Assembly (NCBI RefSeq): GCF_050908995.1
Contig: NC_135119.1
Coordinates: 13,888,001-13,952,000 of the forward strand
Length of the DNA stretch: 64,000 nucleotides
From: Andrena cerasifolii
Taxonomy: Eukaryota; Arthropoda; Insecta; Hymenoptera; Andrenidae
Direction: 5' to 3'
Made by a program: the position numbers and the translations under genes. Under the pieces are notes generated by a model. The model ran no database searches. It was not told the DNA's origin and saw only the letters and a list, made by a program, of their open reading frames with translations. Positions 24,372 through 36,419 of the stretch are shown here, piece after piece (the stretch's first letter is position 1; each line of letters starts with the position of its first letter).

Positions 24372-25036
24372 AATTGCTTTTTAAGCAATTGATTTGGCTA
24401 ATAAGGAATTGCTTTTTAAGCAATTGATTTGGCTAATAAGGAATTGCTTTTTAAGCAATTGATTTGGCTAATAAGGAATTGCTTTTTAAGCAATTGATTT
24501 GGCTAATAAGGAATTGCTTTTTAAGCAATTGATTTGGCTAATAAGGAATTGCTTTTTAAGCAATTGATTTGGCTAATAAGGAATTGCTTTTTAAGCAATT
24601 GATTTGGCTAATAAGGAATTGCTTTTTAAGCAATTGATTTGCCTAATAAGGAATTGCTTTTTAAGCAATTGATTTGGCTAATAAGGAATTGCTTTTTAAG
24701 CAATTGATTTGCCTAATAAGGAATTGCTTTTTAAGCAATTGATTTGGCTAATAAGGAATTGCTTTTTAAGCAATTGATTTGGCTAATAAGGAATTGCTTT
24801 TTAAGCAATTGATTTGGCTAATAAGGAATTGCTTTTTAAGCAATTGATTTGGCTAATAAGGAATTGCTTTTTAAGCAATTGATTTGCCTAATAAGGAATT
24901 GCTTTTTAAGCAATTGATTTGGCTAATAAGGAATTGCTTTTTAAGCAATTGATTTGGCTAATAAGGAATTGCTTTTTAAGCAATTGATTTGGCTAATAAG
25001 GAATTGTTTTTTAAGCAATTGATTTGGCTAATAAAG
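24372..25036. repeat. 35-bp satellite, 19 tandem units
   Basis: Nineteen contiguous 35-bp units, plus a partial unit at each edge, with almost no divergence. Each unit contains AATTGCTT-TTT-AAGCAATT, an 8-bp stem with a 3-nt loop, followed by GATTTGGCTAATAAGG. A GGC to GCC change marks units near 24641, 24711 and 24886. A C to T change occurs near 25007. Near-identity implies recent expansion or homogenisation. There are no spacer-like unique sequences, so it is not a CRISPR array. Confidence 0.95.
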
Positions 25037-25280
25037 AATTGCTTAGTTTTTATTCGTCAGGCCCATTGGCGCGTCCGCCCGAGGGTTAATAAAATGAACA
25101 ACGAATTACCAATTCACCATAGTTCAGAATAGGTAATAGAAAAGGGAAGACGAATCGTTGATCCTGAATTTATTTGTCTCCACCCTCCGCGGTTTTCGCT
25201 TACGCTTTTAATTCTGTTCTATACAAAATTTCGATCCTCCGACCGTGAACATTTCCTTTTACATTTCTTATTTCCAGCAG

Positions 25281-25486
25281 TTCCACCCAGGTGTACCGTG
25301 GCAACAATGCGCTGCCATAGAAGTAGACCGGCCCTTCTTACTGCCGCCGTAGGAGAACGTAATTTACGAGTTGATCCCCGGGAGATTCCGCTTCTTAGAA
25401 ATACTTCTGTCGAGAATCACGATGTGTACCATAATTTTCAGTACACGCCACGGCGAAATAATCTAATGCCAGACCGTTTCCTTTAA
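25281..25486 (+). other. Possible 3' coding exon of unknown gene (weak)
   Basis: A strong 3' splice site (TTACATTTCTTATTTCCAG, ending 25280) precedes a frame of about 68 codons that runs open to a stop at 25486. No donor is needed if this were a last exon. I recognise no domain and no upstream exon, and other frames close quickly. It may be chance. Confidence 0.15.
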
Positions 25487-25785
25487 CGCGGCGAGAGACT
25501 TTCCGCTCGAATATAACAGTCACGTAGAATGGACGTTTGAAGTGTTAAAGTACTTGGGAACGTTAAGTACAAAATAAAGGTTCCACTCAAGAAAACACTG
25601 TATGTATAGGTGGTTTTTAAATACTTCTTCATCCCGCAGTTTTTTCTTGATAGGAAATAAATGTGTGAAGGTCGTTGCGTGGGGTCAGAAAATTGTATAA
25701 AATAACATCTTAAGACTTATTTTAAAAAGGAAACGAGATAGCAACGAATCAACAACCTGGTCAGATTCAAGAGCACTTACAAGGG

Positions 25786-26145
25786 AAGATCCCGAACTCG
25801 AAAATTTAAAAAAATTCTCAAACCTTGTGAGGGTGAAATTAATCTCTGAAAATTCGGCTATTTTCCGATTTTGCGTTATAACTCGTGAACAGTAAGAGAT
25901 AGAAAAAAAGTTTCGAGACAAAAGTTACTTCTTTTAATTAGATCTATCGTTTGGCAAAAAAATTATTTTACAGTTCGCGAGTTTAACACAAAATCGGAAA
26001 ATAACCGGATTTTCAGGGGTCAATTACACCCCCTTAGAGTGAATTTCGGCAGCAAACGAAAATTGCATTGTAATCAGGAGGAAATTCCCTACATATTTAC
26101 AAAGTTTCAGAATTTTTCGAATTTCCGGGGTTGGGATTGTCCCTT
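25786..26145. mobile_element. Foldback MITE 'family A', copy with deleted left arm
   Basis: The left terminus CAAGGGAAGATCCCGAACTC and right terminus GGGATTGTCCCTTA are as in the 13-kb copy, and the same centre AATTAGATCTATCG is present near 25935-25950. The left arm lacks a stretch of roughly 90 bp that is present in the right arm, so the hairpin is asymmetric. Confidence 0.65.
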
Positions 26146-26149
26146 ATCA

Positions 26150-27960
26150 GACAAAAACGTTTATATAAACAGTTAATTACCACCAGCATTTAGGCTTCTA
26201 AACAGTACTTCGTTAACAGGAAATACCAATCAGGACACGTAAGAGTACTTAGTCTCTCGAGTCAGTGAAATCAATAAAACACAGTTGTTACAGTTGTAAG
26301 TTGAGCACATCATCATCGTCTGTTGTTAGTCATTACTTTTTATATATATTTTAATATACATCGTTTATCTACATTTAATTGGAAATTATTTTTCTTGGGT
26401 TAGGTTTCTCGTTGTGAGTGTGCAATATTTAAAATTGCCACCGAACAGGGCTTTTTCGTGGTCCTAATAAATGGTATATTTGTAGTGTAATAAAAGACAT
26501 CCCCAAGGGTCTTAGGCATGCCTCCATGGGTATTTCCAACCCCAGAAGCATGTCCTCAGGACGGGAACCAGCGATCCCTGAGTCCTGAGCTAACTTACTA
26601 TCTACATCTAACGAGGGGATCACACGAAGTGTTACCACCGAATTTAATCTAAGTTCGTGAGCAGATAGGAAAAGTGAAAAATATTTCATCGGCGCCTGGG
26701 TTTTCGCGTAAACTCTTAATAATTTACGAGGTGTATAAGAATAGGTGTTTCACTCGATACCACGTGAAATGCCTACGGCTCCAAACTTTCTTCAAGCAAG
26801 ACGTTATAGCTCACAGCTCGCATGGAAACGTATGCGGGGAGTCATTTCTTCTGCGGAGATTCACTCCGAAGGGTTGAAATCAGCCCTTAAAGTTACATGC
26901 GCTTTTTCGTTTCATCTGTACATACGTAGTACTCTCATAAAGATTTAATAGGCAATACAGTAGTTCTAATCGTATGTGTCAATATGTGCGCAAAACGCGG
27001 AGCGAGCTGGGCAAAAGTTTCCCGACAGAAGCGACCCTTAGGAAGACCTTGACCGACCTGAAAGGACATTTTTCAAAACCTTGTGCCACTTAAAGCGTGA
27101 AACTACCTACCGATGTCCAAAAACTACACTCAACAGCACCACCATCCTCGACCCTTGTTACTTTTACGAGTTCACCTGTCTGTTACCCAAACAATACGCC
27201 CCTTAGCCCATCAAGTCCAGGCTGATCAATGAGTAAAAATGGAACCACCCTCTGTAATCGGTTATCTCGTAATTGGTTTTGAGTTCTTTGGTAGTGGTTG
27301 TGCCCTAAATAAACGGAAGGCACAGGTTCGGTAGAAGACTCGTTACCAGGGGGTTTGCACCCCCTTGAGCGAAATGGGAGGGGGCTATGACGCGATTAAT
27401 ATCCCGCTTCATTCTGCTTTACCCCTCGAGGCATAATAAATATTATTCGATACATCTCGAAGGTTTCACCATCTGCAACTGAAAGCTGTTCACCCACGGT
27501 GGGGAGTAACTTATCAAGGGCGACCGATTGAATCTTGCGTGGGAGTAATGAAGGGAAGCGAGAGAATTGGAAATCAGAGGAACAATCTCACCGACTCGCC
27601 AACACCTCAAATTCTGCAAACTTTAAACGCGTTAAACACACAGACGCTGTTCAACTTATATTTAAATCGTAAGAACGATAGGTTGCTTAATTTCTAAGAT
27701 TCTAATTTTCTGCCACTTTTGCTACACGAACTCTTGAGAACGAAAGTGCTGTGCGTACATTTATTTCGTCTTAAAGCAGTAACCATTAAAGTATAATGCG
27801 AATTAAAGTTCTAGTCGTTTATGTATTGTTCTAGTTTATTGAGAAACAGGACCGTGCAGTTCGGAAGCAGGCTTTTCAGAATTAATCTCCTAAATACATA
27901 CGTTCTCAGAGCGAATATTCTAGTTGACTAAAAATATAAATTAACAATAACAGAAGACAA
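26150..27960. other. Non-coding stretch, no gene recognised
   Basis: Mixed-composition DNA, somewhat more GC-rich at 26.45-27.6 kb. Open frames there (for example minus strand 26429-26689) carry no recognisable motif. No RNA gene or long repeat was seen. Confidence 0.35.
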
Positions 27961-27966
27961 AGTTAA

Positions 27967-28389
27967 GGGGCCATTCTACTTTGATCGGCCGAAAAACTAA
28001 GCTATTTGTAAAGATTTTTTTCTGAGCAAATTCAAAATATAATGAAATAAATCTTTTCGCTGTTTATTAAGCTACTCTTATATTACACAAAAAGAATTTT
28101 TGCAATTTGTTTTAATTTTTTTTTACGCTGTCAACGTGGCACCTAAAAAAGAGATATATTCACTGCGTAGGTAATTTCCCGGCTCAGGCTTATCCGAAAC
28201 AAAAGATTCCAAAAGATTCTTAATCTGTACGAGTGTCGCTGTAGCTATAACCCCAATTAACAATTAGAGCAGCTTAAAGAGTAGCTTAATAAATACCAAA
28301 AAGATTTATTTCATTATATGTTGCATTTACTGAGAAAAATATCTTTAAAAGTAGCTTAACTTTTTGGGCGGCTCAAAGTAGAATGACCC
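27967..28389. mobile_element. MITE with ~130-bp terminal inverted repeats
   Basis: The ends GGGGCCATTCTACTTTGA and, inverted, GGGTCATTCTACTTTGA are followed by long imperfect inverted arms (TAATGAAATAAATCTTTT in both). TTAA lies immediately to the left (27963-27966); the right flank is AGCA, so the target duplication is incomplete. No coding sequence. Confidence 0.6.
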
Positions 28390-29257
28390 AGCAAACGAAA
28401 TAAAAGCCTGTCCACGTGCTAGTCACATTCCGTATTCATTTCATCACGTTCCAAAAACGCGTGCCATTGATTTACCGCCACCTTTATATAACACACGCAC
28501 CCCTCTTCCCCCTCCAGCACAAATGTACCAGTGATACTCGTTAAGACACTCTCGCGATATTGCGTCCTCTCTGGCGTTTAATGTCAAGTACTCGCAATAA
28601 GACACTTCTTGGAATCTGATCGGAAGCAGGTCACGCCGCTTCTCATCAAGAAACTTTGCTAAGAACGGCGTCGAAACGAAACGCATCACGGCCTGGTCTC
28701 CCTTTTGTGCGATACCGCGGCACATCCACTTGGACACGCTATTCGCGGTGCGACAGAACAACACCGGTGACGTCAGGGTGCATCGAAAAAAGACGTAAAA
28801 AAGTACGCACAAAGGGTTGCATGCCTCGCGGAATCGCGGCAGCCTAATGTTAGCAAACGCCGTATAAAAAAAAAAAAAAAGAGAGTACACAGCCAGTAAA
28901 CCCCCCTTGCGTTTTAGCTTTGTACCTTTAAGGGTGAACCGTGGTCGCGACGCACGATCGATAGACTATCTAAAGCTGCACTCGCCAGGTCTTTGCTTTA
29001 TTGGATATCTCCCGATATCTTCCAGGGGATCGCTTTCGGCTGTGGCCGATGGACTGGTACACTGGCATTCCTAAATCGAGTCTACTGTCTGGCTGCATTC
29101 TTCGATACAGTGGAACCTCTGTGACTCGAACTAATTGGCAGGCACGACTGTTCGGGCTAGAAAATTTTCGGAGAATAGTTTGTTGCTTTATATTTTAAGT
29201 GAAATAAGATAAATAATAGGTCGATGCAAAAGTTTGTTCGCTCACTGTTAGGTGATA

Positions 29258-29466
29258 TCTTAATGTATAAAGCAGAAGGCTTCTATATGTTTGTGTGTTT
29301 GCCTGTCGCCTAAAAACTTTCGAACGTTGAACTCTGGGATCACGAAATGTACCTCAGCTTATCATGCCTGACTAATTCAGATGAATGTGACCATTTTCAC
29401 AAAAAGCAGTAAAAATTTTTTTTATACAATCAGAATATAAATTTCGGGCAAAGCCGAGTAGTAAAG
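29258..29466 (-). repeat. Dispersed retroposon-tail-like repeat, copy 2
   Basis: Inverse-orientation relative of 7561-7773, spanning TGTATAAAGCAGAAGG to TTTCGGGCAAAGCCGAGTAG. Both copies are similarly diverged and end at the same points, supporting a defined family. Confidence 0.45.
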
Positions 29467-30176
29467 CTGGTTACGTATATGGAAATGTCCTTTTTTTACT
29501 ACACCTACTTGTACTTTTACCAGAAAAAAACGTGTAAAACATTTTTACTTTTAATACAGACTTTGGTTCAATAAAGCGAACGAACTTTTCGAAATGTTAG
29601 GCTGTCGTTTTTCTTTAGCTGGTGACTAGCACGAGATTCGAACTTTGCACTGAAAAGGGTGGTATAACATTTATTTTGTTCCTCAAATAATATAAGTTGG
29701 GCTGTTCTAATGTCAAGGGTGGTTTAAAAATTCTCAGTAAAGGTGGCTTTTAATGCCACAAATCGTGGCTTCTTCGATGCTACATTTTTATTGTCAATTT
29801 TACAGGACCTTTTGTACTCTTCAATTTGCTTTTGCTTGAACGCCACTGTTATTGTGAGAACAGGGAAACTGTTAATTCCACGTGAAATTGTGATGGAAAG
29901 TAGCACTTATTCAACACCCGTACACAAAATTTGAATAAGGAAAAGGAATAGTTTATAAGGATTTGCTTTGTTTGAATAATAAATCTTTTGAATAATAGAG
30001 CGTTCAGAGCGTAGAACACTCGAATTGGCTCTACTGCATTGCTACGTTCACGATTATTATATAATTGAATAATTATATAATAATCAATAAAAAAATATTG
30101 AAATAAATACTGCAATTCAGCATTAATATGCAAACTGACTGAATTCCAGTATTTCTTTCAATCGAGGACCTTGCAG

Positions 30177-30542
30177 CAAGAGGGGTGCAACTGCTTTCTT
30201 GACAGTTTTTGAAATATGACGTGTAATTTACGTAAAAAAAAATGACATCGTTTGGCGCACGTTTGATGCAAATCCGATAACAAACGAGCGATTTATTGCA
30301 AATTTTGAACCTGCACCCATTACTGTTTTGTGCACTATATTTGTTTTGGGCAGTTCCGGATTTGAAAAATTCGTCAAACATAGAAGAAAAACTTATCGAC
30401 TCAATAACTACTACTGTGCGAAAACAAAGATTTCTCAATTAGTGCTCTGTTAATGTTAAGTCAAAGCAATCATTTCGAAAGCAGTTTTTTCTAATTTACT
30501 CGAAATTGGTAAAAATGAAGCTGCACCCTCTTGCTGCAGGGT
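30177..30542. mobile_element. MITE with ACCTTGCAGCAAGAGGG ends
   Basis: The left end ACCTTGCAGCAAGAGGGGTGCA and the right end, inverted ACCCTGCAGCAAGAGGGTGCAG, pair over about 22 bp, enclosing about 370 bp. A 121-codon open frame across it on the minus strand has no recognisable domain and coincides with the element. Confidence 0.5.
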
Positions 30543-30544
30543 GC

Positions 30545-33500
30545 TCAATTATACACTTGAACCACTTCGTAGGTCAGGGAATTTAAAGATTATATTTTTC
30601 GTACAGTCATTTCCAAAAGCACGTGCGAGGGAAAGTATCGATCCGTGTAATCCAAAACTTCTAAAACTTCGTGAACTTATAAAGGACACCTCGATATACA
30701 GTACCTGCGTTATTTTTTGTTACCCAAATTAATTCTAACACAATAAACTCATCCCTCGACGATTGAGGGTGTTTTTAGTATTTATTTTACTGTTCGCAAA
30801 TGACAGGAGATATGGCACAGTCTGTATACTTATTTTGCCCATTTTCACCACAATTTGAAATTTATTAATGGATAGATGTAACCAGGCTCGTTTTCAATTA
30901 CCGAAAAGGTTCGATCATTTAGGAACGCGTGATTGGATAGTTCGGAACAACTGAGCACTCCTCAAACTTTTGACAGTCTCGAAAGTTTTACGACGCAGGA
31001 GACTTTGAGATCGAATTGAGAACTTTAACCATATTGATCAAATTCATGATTTATGGTCGTGCGTGTAACTGTAGAAAGTTGGAAATGAATCGTGTCGAGA
31101 CCGGATCGATAAAAGTGTGGCTGTGGCGGAACACGAAATGGAATTATATGAAAGCAACGTTGTTCAGCGCAATGGCTGCACAGAACGTAGGCACTACAAT
31201 ATTTATATTTGCCTCAGAACTGTTTAGAAGCTAAAAGGAATGTAGGAAGCAACTTCGAAGAGGATTTGGTCAACGAAATAATTATTTTCATTCGTCAGCG
31301 AACTTTTTCAGGCCCATGAAATGCCTTCTTTCTAAATTCGGAGAAGATAGAATGCTCCAAAACTATACATTTAACATTCAAAACTACGTTATTAACGTTT
31401 AGGTTCTAACTCAAAATTCTTTTTATATAGCGAGGGTCCACGAGAATCTTAATCAAGCCCTGTATACTTATAGAATATATTAGACGTACTTACGCAACGC
31501 AATATCAGTTGAATCGATGCTGTAAAAACTTGTTTAGTGTGCTTATTATCATGTGGTTAGTGAATATTGAGAAACTAAAAAAAAGGGAAATTAAAAGAGA
31601 ATTGATTTAGTTCAATTAAGATTTAACATTTTGGGGGGGGGGGTAACTGGGATCAATTTATATTAGGTGAATAGTTTTGTTATTTATGTATATGCAGTTA
31701 TTGGCAGTAACGGTGAATTATGTTTTTAGTCATTAAAAGTTTAATAGAATTTGCAAGGAAATATCAGTATAAAGCGTTTAACTGTTCCCTAACTTCATCG
31801 CTATAATTGAAAGGTCTGAGTGACGTACTCCATTTCTGTTGACCATTTCACTGTCGTCACTTAGAGAAGGATATTACTTTCCGTGAACGCGTGGATCTCA
31901 ATTTAACTTTGTACCTGTATAAAATGAACGAATAATAATGAACGTGACATTTTCCATTTCACCGTAATCCTCATTTCTAAGCAAATAATTCTTCAAATAT
32001 GTACTTGATAGATGTCAATACTTTTTTTTTTGTTTAACCAGCATCTTAGATTCGTAGAAAGTATTAACGAGAAGAAGAATATTGTCTTATAAAATCATTA
32101 ACACCAATTGCAGAAAAATACTTAAATTTTGTTGGACAGTGTTACATTTAAAAAATAACACAGAAATATATGTTTGACAGTGAATTTTTACCGATAGAAC
32201 TTGCGTTACCAGTAAATAATCGTGTAAAACCTTTGACGTCAAAATGTATAAGATATTAAAGAATTGTAATATAAAACAGTTGTGATTATTATAAACTCCA
32301 CTTCAGAATTATCAGTGTCTGAGAAACTGTAAACAGCATGGAAAATAATTTCACATTTAATAGAAATGATTAAAGAAAATTGTGCTTATACAATAATTCA
32401 ACAAATCGATTCAAATAAATGACAAGGAAGTAATAGTATAATAATATTGTCTTGTTTTTCCCACTCAAGGTTAAAATGGACCCTTGAAAGCAGTTCAGCT
32501 TCCGGTAAATTGCGTTAATTATGCATGGCCTGGAAAGTCGATAACAAGCTAATGTTCTTAATATGCATTTAATCAATGTTTACGTAATCTCTTTCCGAAA
32601 TTTGTCAACTATAATACAAAATCGAGCTTAAGAAACATTAGATAAAGTTGAAATTAAAAGTTTAGAATAAATAATAAATGATTACATTTTGTATATTTGT
32701 TATTTCTGTCTGAACAATGTATATGCCACCATTAAATTTCAAGTAGAACCCGTTCCTTTATATTATTTTTCAATTCTCTGAGTACTATTTACATATGTAA
32801 TGTGTATGTTGTGTTTTTCATTCTGTGGCCACCTAGTAAACAAAGATTTTTAACAGTTCCACATGAATCATTCATACACCACAGTTAATTTATCTTTGGC
32901 AATCGCAGCATTTCCAAGAATGTACGATGTTTAACATCAAAGCGCACTGTATTTCCTGGCTACACAAATCTCTGCATGTCACTGGGAATACGTCAAACGT
33001 TCCTTGATTCCATGAAACGCAGCCTTCACTTTGCTCGGGTTGTCACGGATTATATAGTACCTACCTACCTCACAGTAGTAGCACAGTCTATATTTAGACA
33101 TCAAAGTAGTGACCCCGAAAAAATTTAGTTGTTTTGAACGCTACGCGTCATAGTCACAGTTTCCAAATATTGTTGCCATGTTATCAATGCCATTTAAGAG
33201 GAATTACCTAAATATTTTTTAATACTCTTGTAGAATTCAATATGTGTAAATTTTATCGTCACAAGCTGTTTAGAAAATGATAAATTCAATGGCTATCTAA
33301 CTGAGATCACACACACACCGTTTGTTATTTAATCACATAATTTTCAGACTATATTTTATTCACAATTCGGCCAAGAAATCTCGATTGTTATATTTTCCCA
33401 TTAAAAATGCCATGAATAAAGTAAGTCCTTATAACAGTGCAGTGTTACGCAATTTTATAGGTAGCCTGATACATGGGTTTATAAAAAAATTATCCAAGTA

Positions 33501-33770
33501 TTACGTGCCATAGTTTAAAATAGTTATAAACTTGCATAAATTTAGATCGATCAATTTATTATCCCGTGTTAATGACACGGTGAGTCTAATTCTAATTATA
33601 CGAGGTAATTATGAAATTGCACGAAAGGAATGTACTTACGTAGCAAAGGGATCACAAAGTACCCTTAACATTACAAAACATTGGGAACACTATTTCAAGA
33701 ATAACTATAGGCACATAGGATAATAACAATAGGCACATAGGAGGTTCTATTAGAAATAAAATATCGCATA
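30545..33770. other. Non-coding stretch, no gene recognised
   Basis: AT-rich DNA downstream of the defensin exon on the minus strand. It contains a run of 11 G at 31633-31643 and short open frames without motifs. I see no splice-bounded exon, RNA gene or long repeat. Confidence 0.4.
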
Positions 33771-33777
33771 AAATGTG

Positions 33778-33783
33778 TTTATT
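33778..33783 (-). terminator. Poly(A) signal for defensin exon copy 1
   Basis: AATAAA on the minus strand, about 160 nt after the stop codon of the 33944-34152 exon. The other defensin gene has AATAAA at nearly the same distance. Confidence 0.6.
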
Positions 33784-33943
33784 GAATTACATTCGTATTA
33801 AAATACAAATGACAGTCGCTCAATAAGACTTCGAACCACGTAGCATTTTATTACAACGCATAGTAGCAAGTAAATATCGTGTGCCATATAGAAGAATTGA
33901 AGATTATGCCAGTATAAGTGAACGCGCGGACCTAAAGAATGCT

Positions 33944-34152
33944 TTAATTTCGGCAAATGCAAACGCCACCCTGGCACCTACCACCTTTACGACGTTGCGC
34001 CAAGCATCTGATAGCGCACGCAGAGTGGTTGATGCTCAACCACTTTGATTGCCACGAGAGAACGTCGCACGTTACTCGACGATGACGGAGGGGTGCTAAA
34101 TCCGTAGCATCGTCCCCGCCTCCCATTTCGCCACCAGCATCTTCGACGGGTT
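33944..34152 (-). CDS. Defensin, mature-peptide exon (copy 1, no first exon visible)
   Basis: A minus-strand terminal exon following a 3' splice site (TTTGTTCAG ending at 34153). It opens in phase 1 (AA completing a split codon) and encodes a 25-residue acidic pro-region starting PVEDAGG and ending RHRR, the furin-type processing site. A 43-residue mature peptide starts VTCDVLSW and ends VCICRN, then TAA. Six cysteines are spaced C-x16-C-x3-C-x9-C-x4-C-x-C, the insect defensin (CS-alpha-beta) pattern, with the glycine-rich GGRCQGGVC core. Defensins are secreted, membrane-permeabilising peptides made mainly by fat body and haemocytes, chiefly against Gram-positive bacteria. Compared with the exon at 40578-40804, most mature-region differences are synonymous, so it does not look like a pseudogene. 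I could find no signal-peptide exon between 34.2 and 40.5 kb. It may use the first exon at 41.9 kb or one I missed. Confidence 0.85.
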
Positions 34153-34520
34153 CTGAACAAACAATTCACATTTATTGACACATTTACAAACACTACTATG
34201 CAGCTTCTTAACCTCAGTGTGTACTATTTAGTTTTATTACTTTCGATAGAATTTTATATTTGATATAATAATTGAGTCAAGTAGCTCTGTCACATAAAAT
34301 ATTCTCAAAATTTTGTAGGGGAAAAAAGAATGTTTCGCATGCGCACAGGATGGTTCAGGTTTCATTATCTATTGGGTGTTTGTCTAAAAAAAATATGTGA
34401 GAACGTTTGTTGTAAATTCTTTTAGGTGCAAATAAATTTTACCACGTTTGAATTACAAGCTGCAGTTTAGAAAGTTGCAGGTAACTTTCTTACCTTTTTT
34501 GGTAGACATGTAAAAATTGT
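34153..34520 (-). other. Duplicated intron remnant of the defensin locus
   Basis: Diverged similarity to 40805-41130 continues upstream of the exon (for example TGTAAATTCTTTT near 34420 and 41038, and a shared GCAGTTT...AAA block near 34462 and 41089). The duplication therefore included the 3' part of the intron. Similarity stops near 34520, where transposon sequence (CTACAGGGTGTTTATAAAAA) begins. Confidence 0.5.
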
Positions 34521-34564
34521 ACACGGGTACCTACAGGGTGTTTATAAAAATGTGGGACATTTTT

Positions 34565-34873
34565 AACCGACTTCAAAAAGGTCTCCCCCAGCCAGAAATA
34601 TATTCTTCAAAATAAAAAAAGTTTCAGTCGAATCGGATAATAACTTTTGGAGATGCAGGTCCCACCGATTTGGATAAATTTTTTGACGCCTTCACTTTAA
34701 CGACTCCCCAGTGCCGTCTGTAATGATTAATTATAAAACAAAAAATATATTTATACAATTTAAGACATGCTTAATACAATGCAAAACGTCCCATTAAATT
34801 ATATATAGTAGTTTTCCTTTAATTAATTCCTAAAGATCACCTATTTTGGGAGGCTGTAGACCGGAACCTCCCC
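34565..34873. mobile_element. Right half of TTAA-targeting MITE 'family D'
   Basis: Matches the second half of 22379-23057, including CAGTCGAATCGGATAATAAC in related inverse form, TTTAATTAATTCCTAAAGAT and the terminus AGACCGGAACCTCCCC, directly followed by TTAA. The left terminus is missing. Confidence 0.6.
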
Positions 34874-34877
34874 TTAA

Positions 34878-35637
34878 GGGTGTACAGGACTATTGGACAC
34901 GTAAAGTCGATGTTTTCTTTTGTGTCGGATTGCTCAGATACCAAGTAATCATTATAACCGCACTTTTCTCAGTTTATTGTGGACGCGTTTCCGAGTAATT
35001 GTCAAAAAAATAATTGTCGGATTGTTCAAATTTGTTGACATTAATAAGCGCTGAAGATGATCCTGCGCGGTGCGCAACTGTAACCGGTGTACGTAGTATC
35101 AGGTGAACCAATCATCTGAAAGCAAAATGCTTTGGGGTGAGTAATTTCTACACCAAAGTCTACAGCATGGAACTTGACTGGCGAATTTAAACAAAAATTG
35201 TAAAAGTTACACGCGAATAAATTTTTTCCCACGTTTTTACGGAAGAAAATCGCCTTTAATCGTTTATAAAAAATTGTACAAACATCCAATGTTGATGCGG
35301 AAATTCCATGTGATAGAGAAAGGAATTCTATACCTTCAGTTAAAATTTCAAGTGAAAATATTCATTCGTTCAACAGTTATGATGCACACGGTGATGCGCG
35401 GTGTTTAAAAATGTAGTTTCGAGATAAACGGCTTCAAAGTTAAGTCCCCTACGCCATCACTGTTCTGCGAGGCCGTTACTCGGCGGTGCACTCAATGACG
35501 TTCAGCGCTGTAACGTCCGTAATTATTCGAATTTCCTCATGAAAACTTTGCTGTAACTGTTCACATAGAATGACACTTTCAGAGTTAATAGTAATAAAAA
35601 AATCGATTTTTCGAGATTTCAATAATCCTGTAGCCCC
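34878..35637. mobile_element. Second TTAA-flanked element abutting the first
   Basis: Bounded by TTAA at 34874-34877 and 35638-35641. The termini GGGTGTACAGGACTATTG and, inverted, GGGGCTACAGGATTATTG pair imperfectly. The left TTAA is shared with the right end of the preceding MITE, so the two elements abut. No coding sequence recognised. Confidence 0.55.
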
Positions 35638-35641
35638 TTAA

Positions 35642-35952
35642 AGCACCCGACGTTGCTCGGATAAAACATTGATTGTCACAGAGTGCCAAGGGGGTGAAAT
35701 AAGGGGGAAGGGGTGGGATGTCCAGATTTCATGGTAGTCCATATTTCCCGCAGGGTTCTAGAGAGTAATTATGCAAAATTTGGTCGAGATTGGTTAAAAA
35801 AAATCGAGATAAAATGTTTCCTATATGTTATTCCTGGTCCTGGAATACGTATATACAAAATTTCAGTAACATTCGTTGCGTAATTGCGACGTGATTGAGT
35901 AACAAACATGCAAACATCCTAAACACACTTTCGCATTTATTATATTAGTAGG
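35642..35952 (+). repeat. Retroposon-tail-like repeat ending TATTATATTAGTAGGAT
   Basis: Starts CACCCGACGTTGCTCGGATA and ends CATTTATTATATTAGTAGGA, a layout common at 3' ends of arthropod RTE-like LINEs. The internal block 35715-35815 is inverted at 16340-16455. Confidence 0.45.
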
Positions 35953-36419
35953 ATATACACACCACAACGGTTTTCAGCGGTTTCCTTCCATTTGCGTTCT
36001 ACAATTTTAATTATACTTATTTTCCTTTCTATGTACCTATATGTGTGCGTTTGGTTGATTCGTAAAAGGGTTCGTTGTTGTGCAGTACCTCTGTGTTAAA
36101 CTGTTACGAATGTTATTTATCCATCGTGATCGATACGTTTATAAACCCTCGTTATTGCAATTCATTTTACCGGAGTCAAATATATTTAAAACTCTTCTCG
36201 ATACTCCGAACTCTCCTCTGTCCGAAGAAACTCGTGAAGCTTTAATCGATACAATTTAAAGTAAAGCATGTTTCAAATTCGCAACCCCTTTGTGTGCAGA
36301 AAGATCATTCGGTCCGATGATCCGCGACGAAAACTAAGAGTTCGCTGATTCTGCGGACGAAAATAAACCAAAATAATCGATACCGCTGATATAAGAACGC
36401 ATTTACTTCTCGATATGTA

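Noticed and set aside
24372..25036. Regular array considered as CRISPR
   Set aside because: Eukaryotic context and no unique spacers; the whole 35-bp unit is repeated head to tail.
28444..28890. 148-codon minus-strand open frame
   Set aside because: Starts within a poly-A/T tract region, no signal or domain recognised, no splice or promoter support.
30073..30438. 121-codon minus-strand frame with several cysteines
   Set aside because: Coincides with an inverted-repeat MITE (30177-30542) and shows no known cysteine pattern.
33987..34193. Overlapping minus-strand frame with its own ATG upstream of the defensin exon
   Set aside because: It is out of frame with the defensin peptide and would cross the splice acceptor; the defensin frame explains the conservation with the 40-kb copy.
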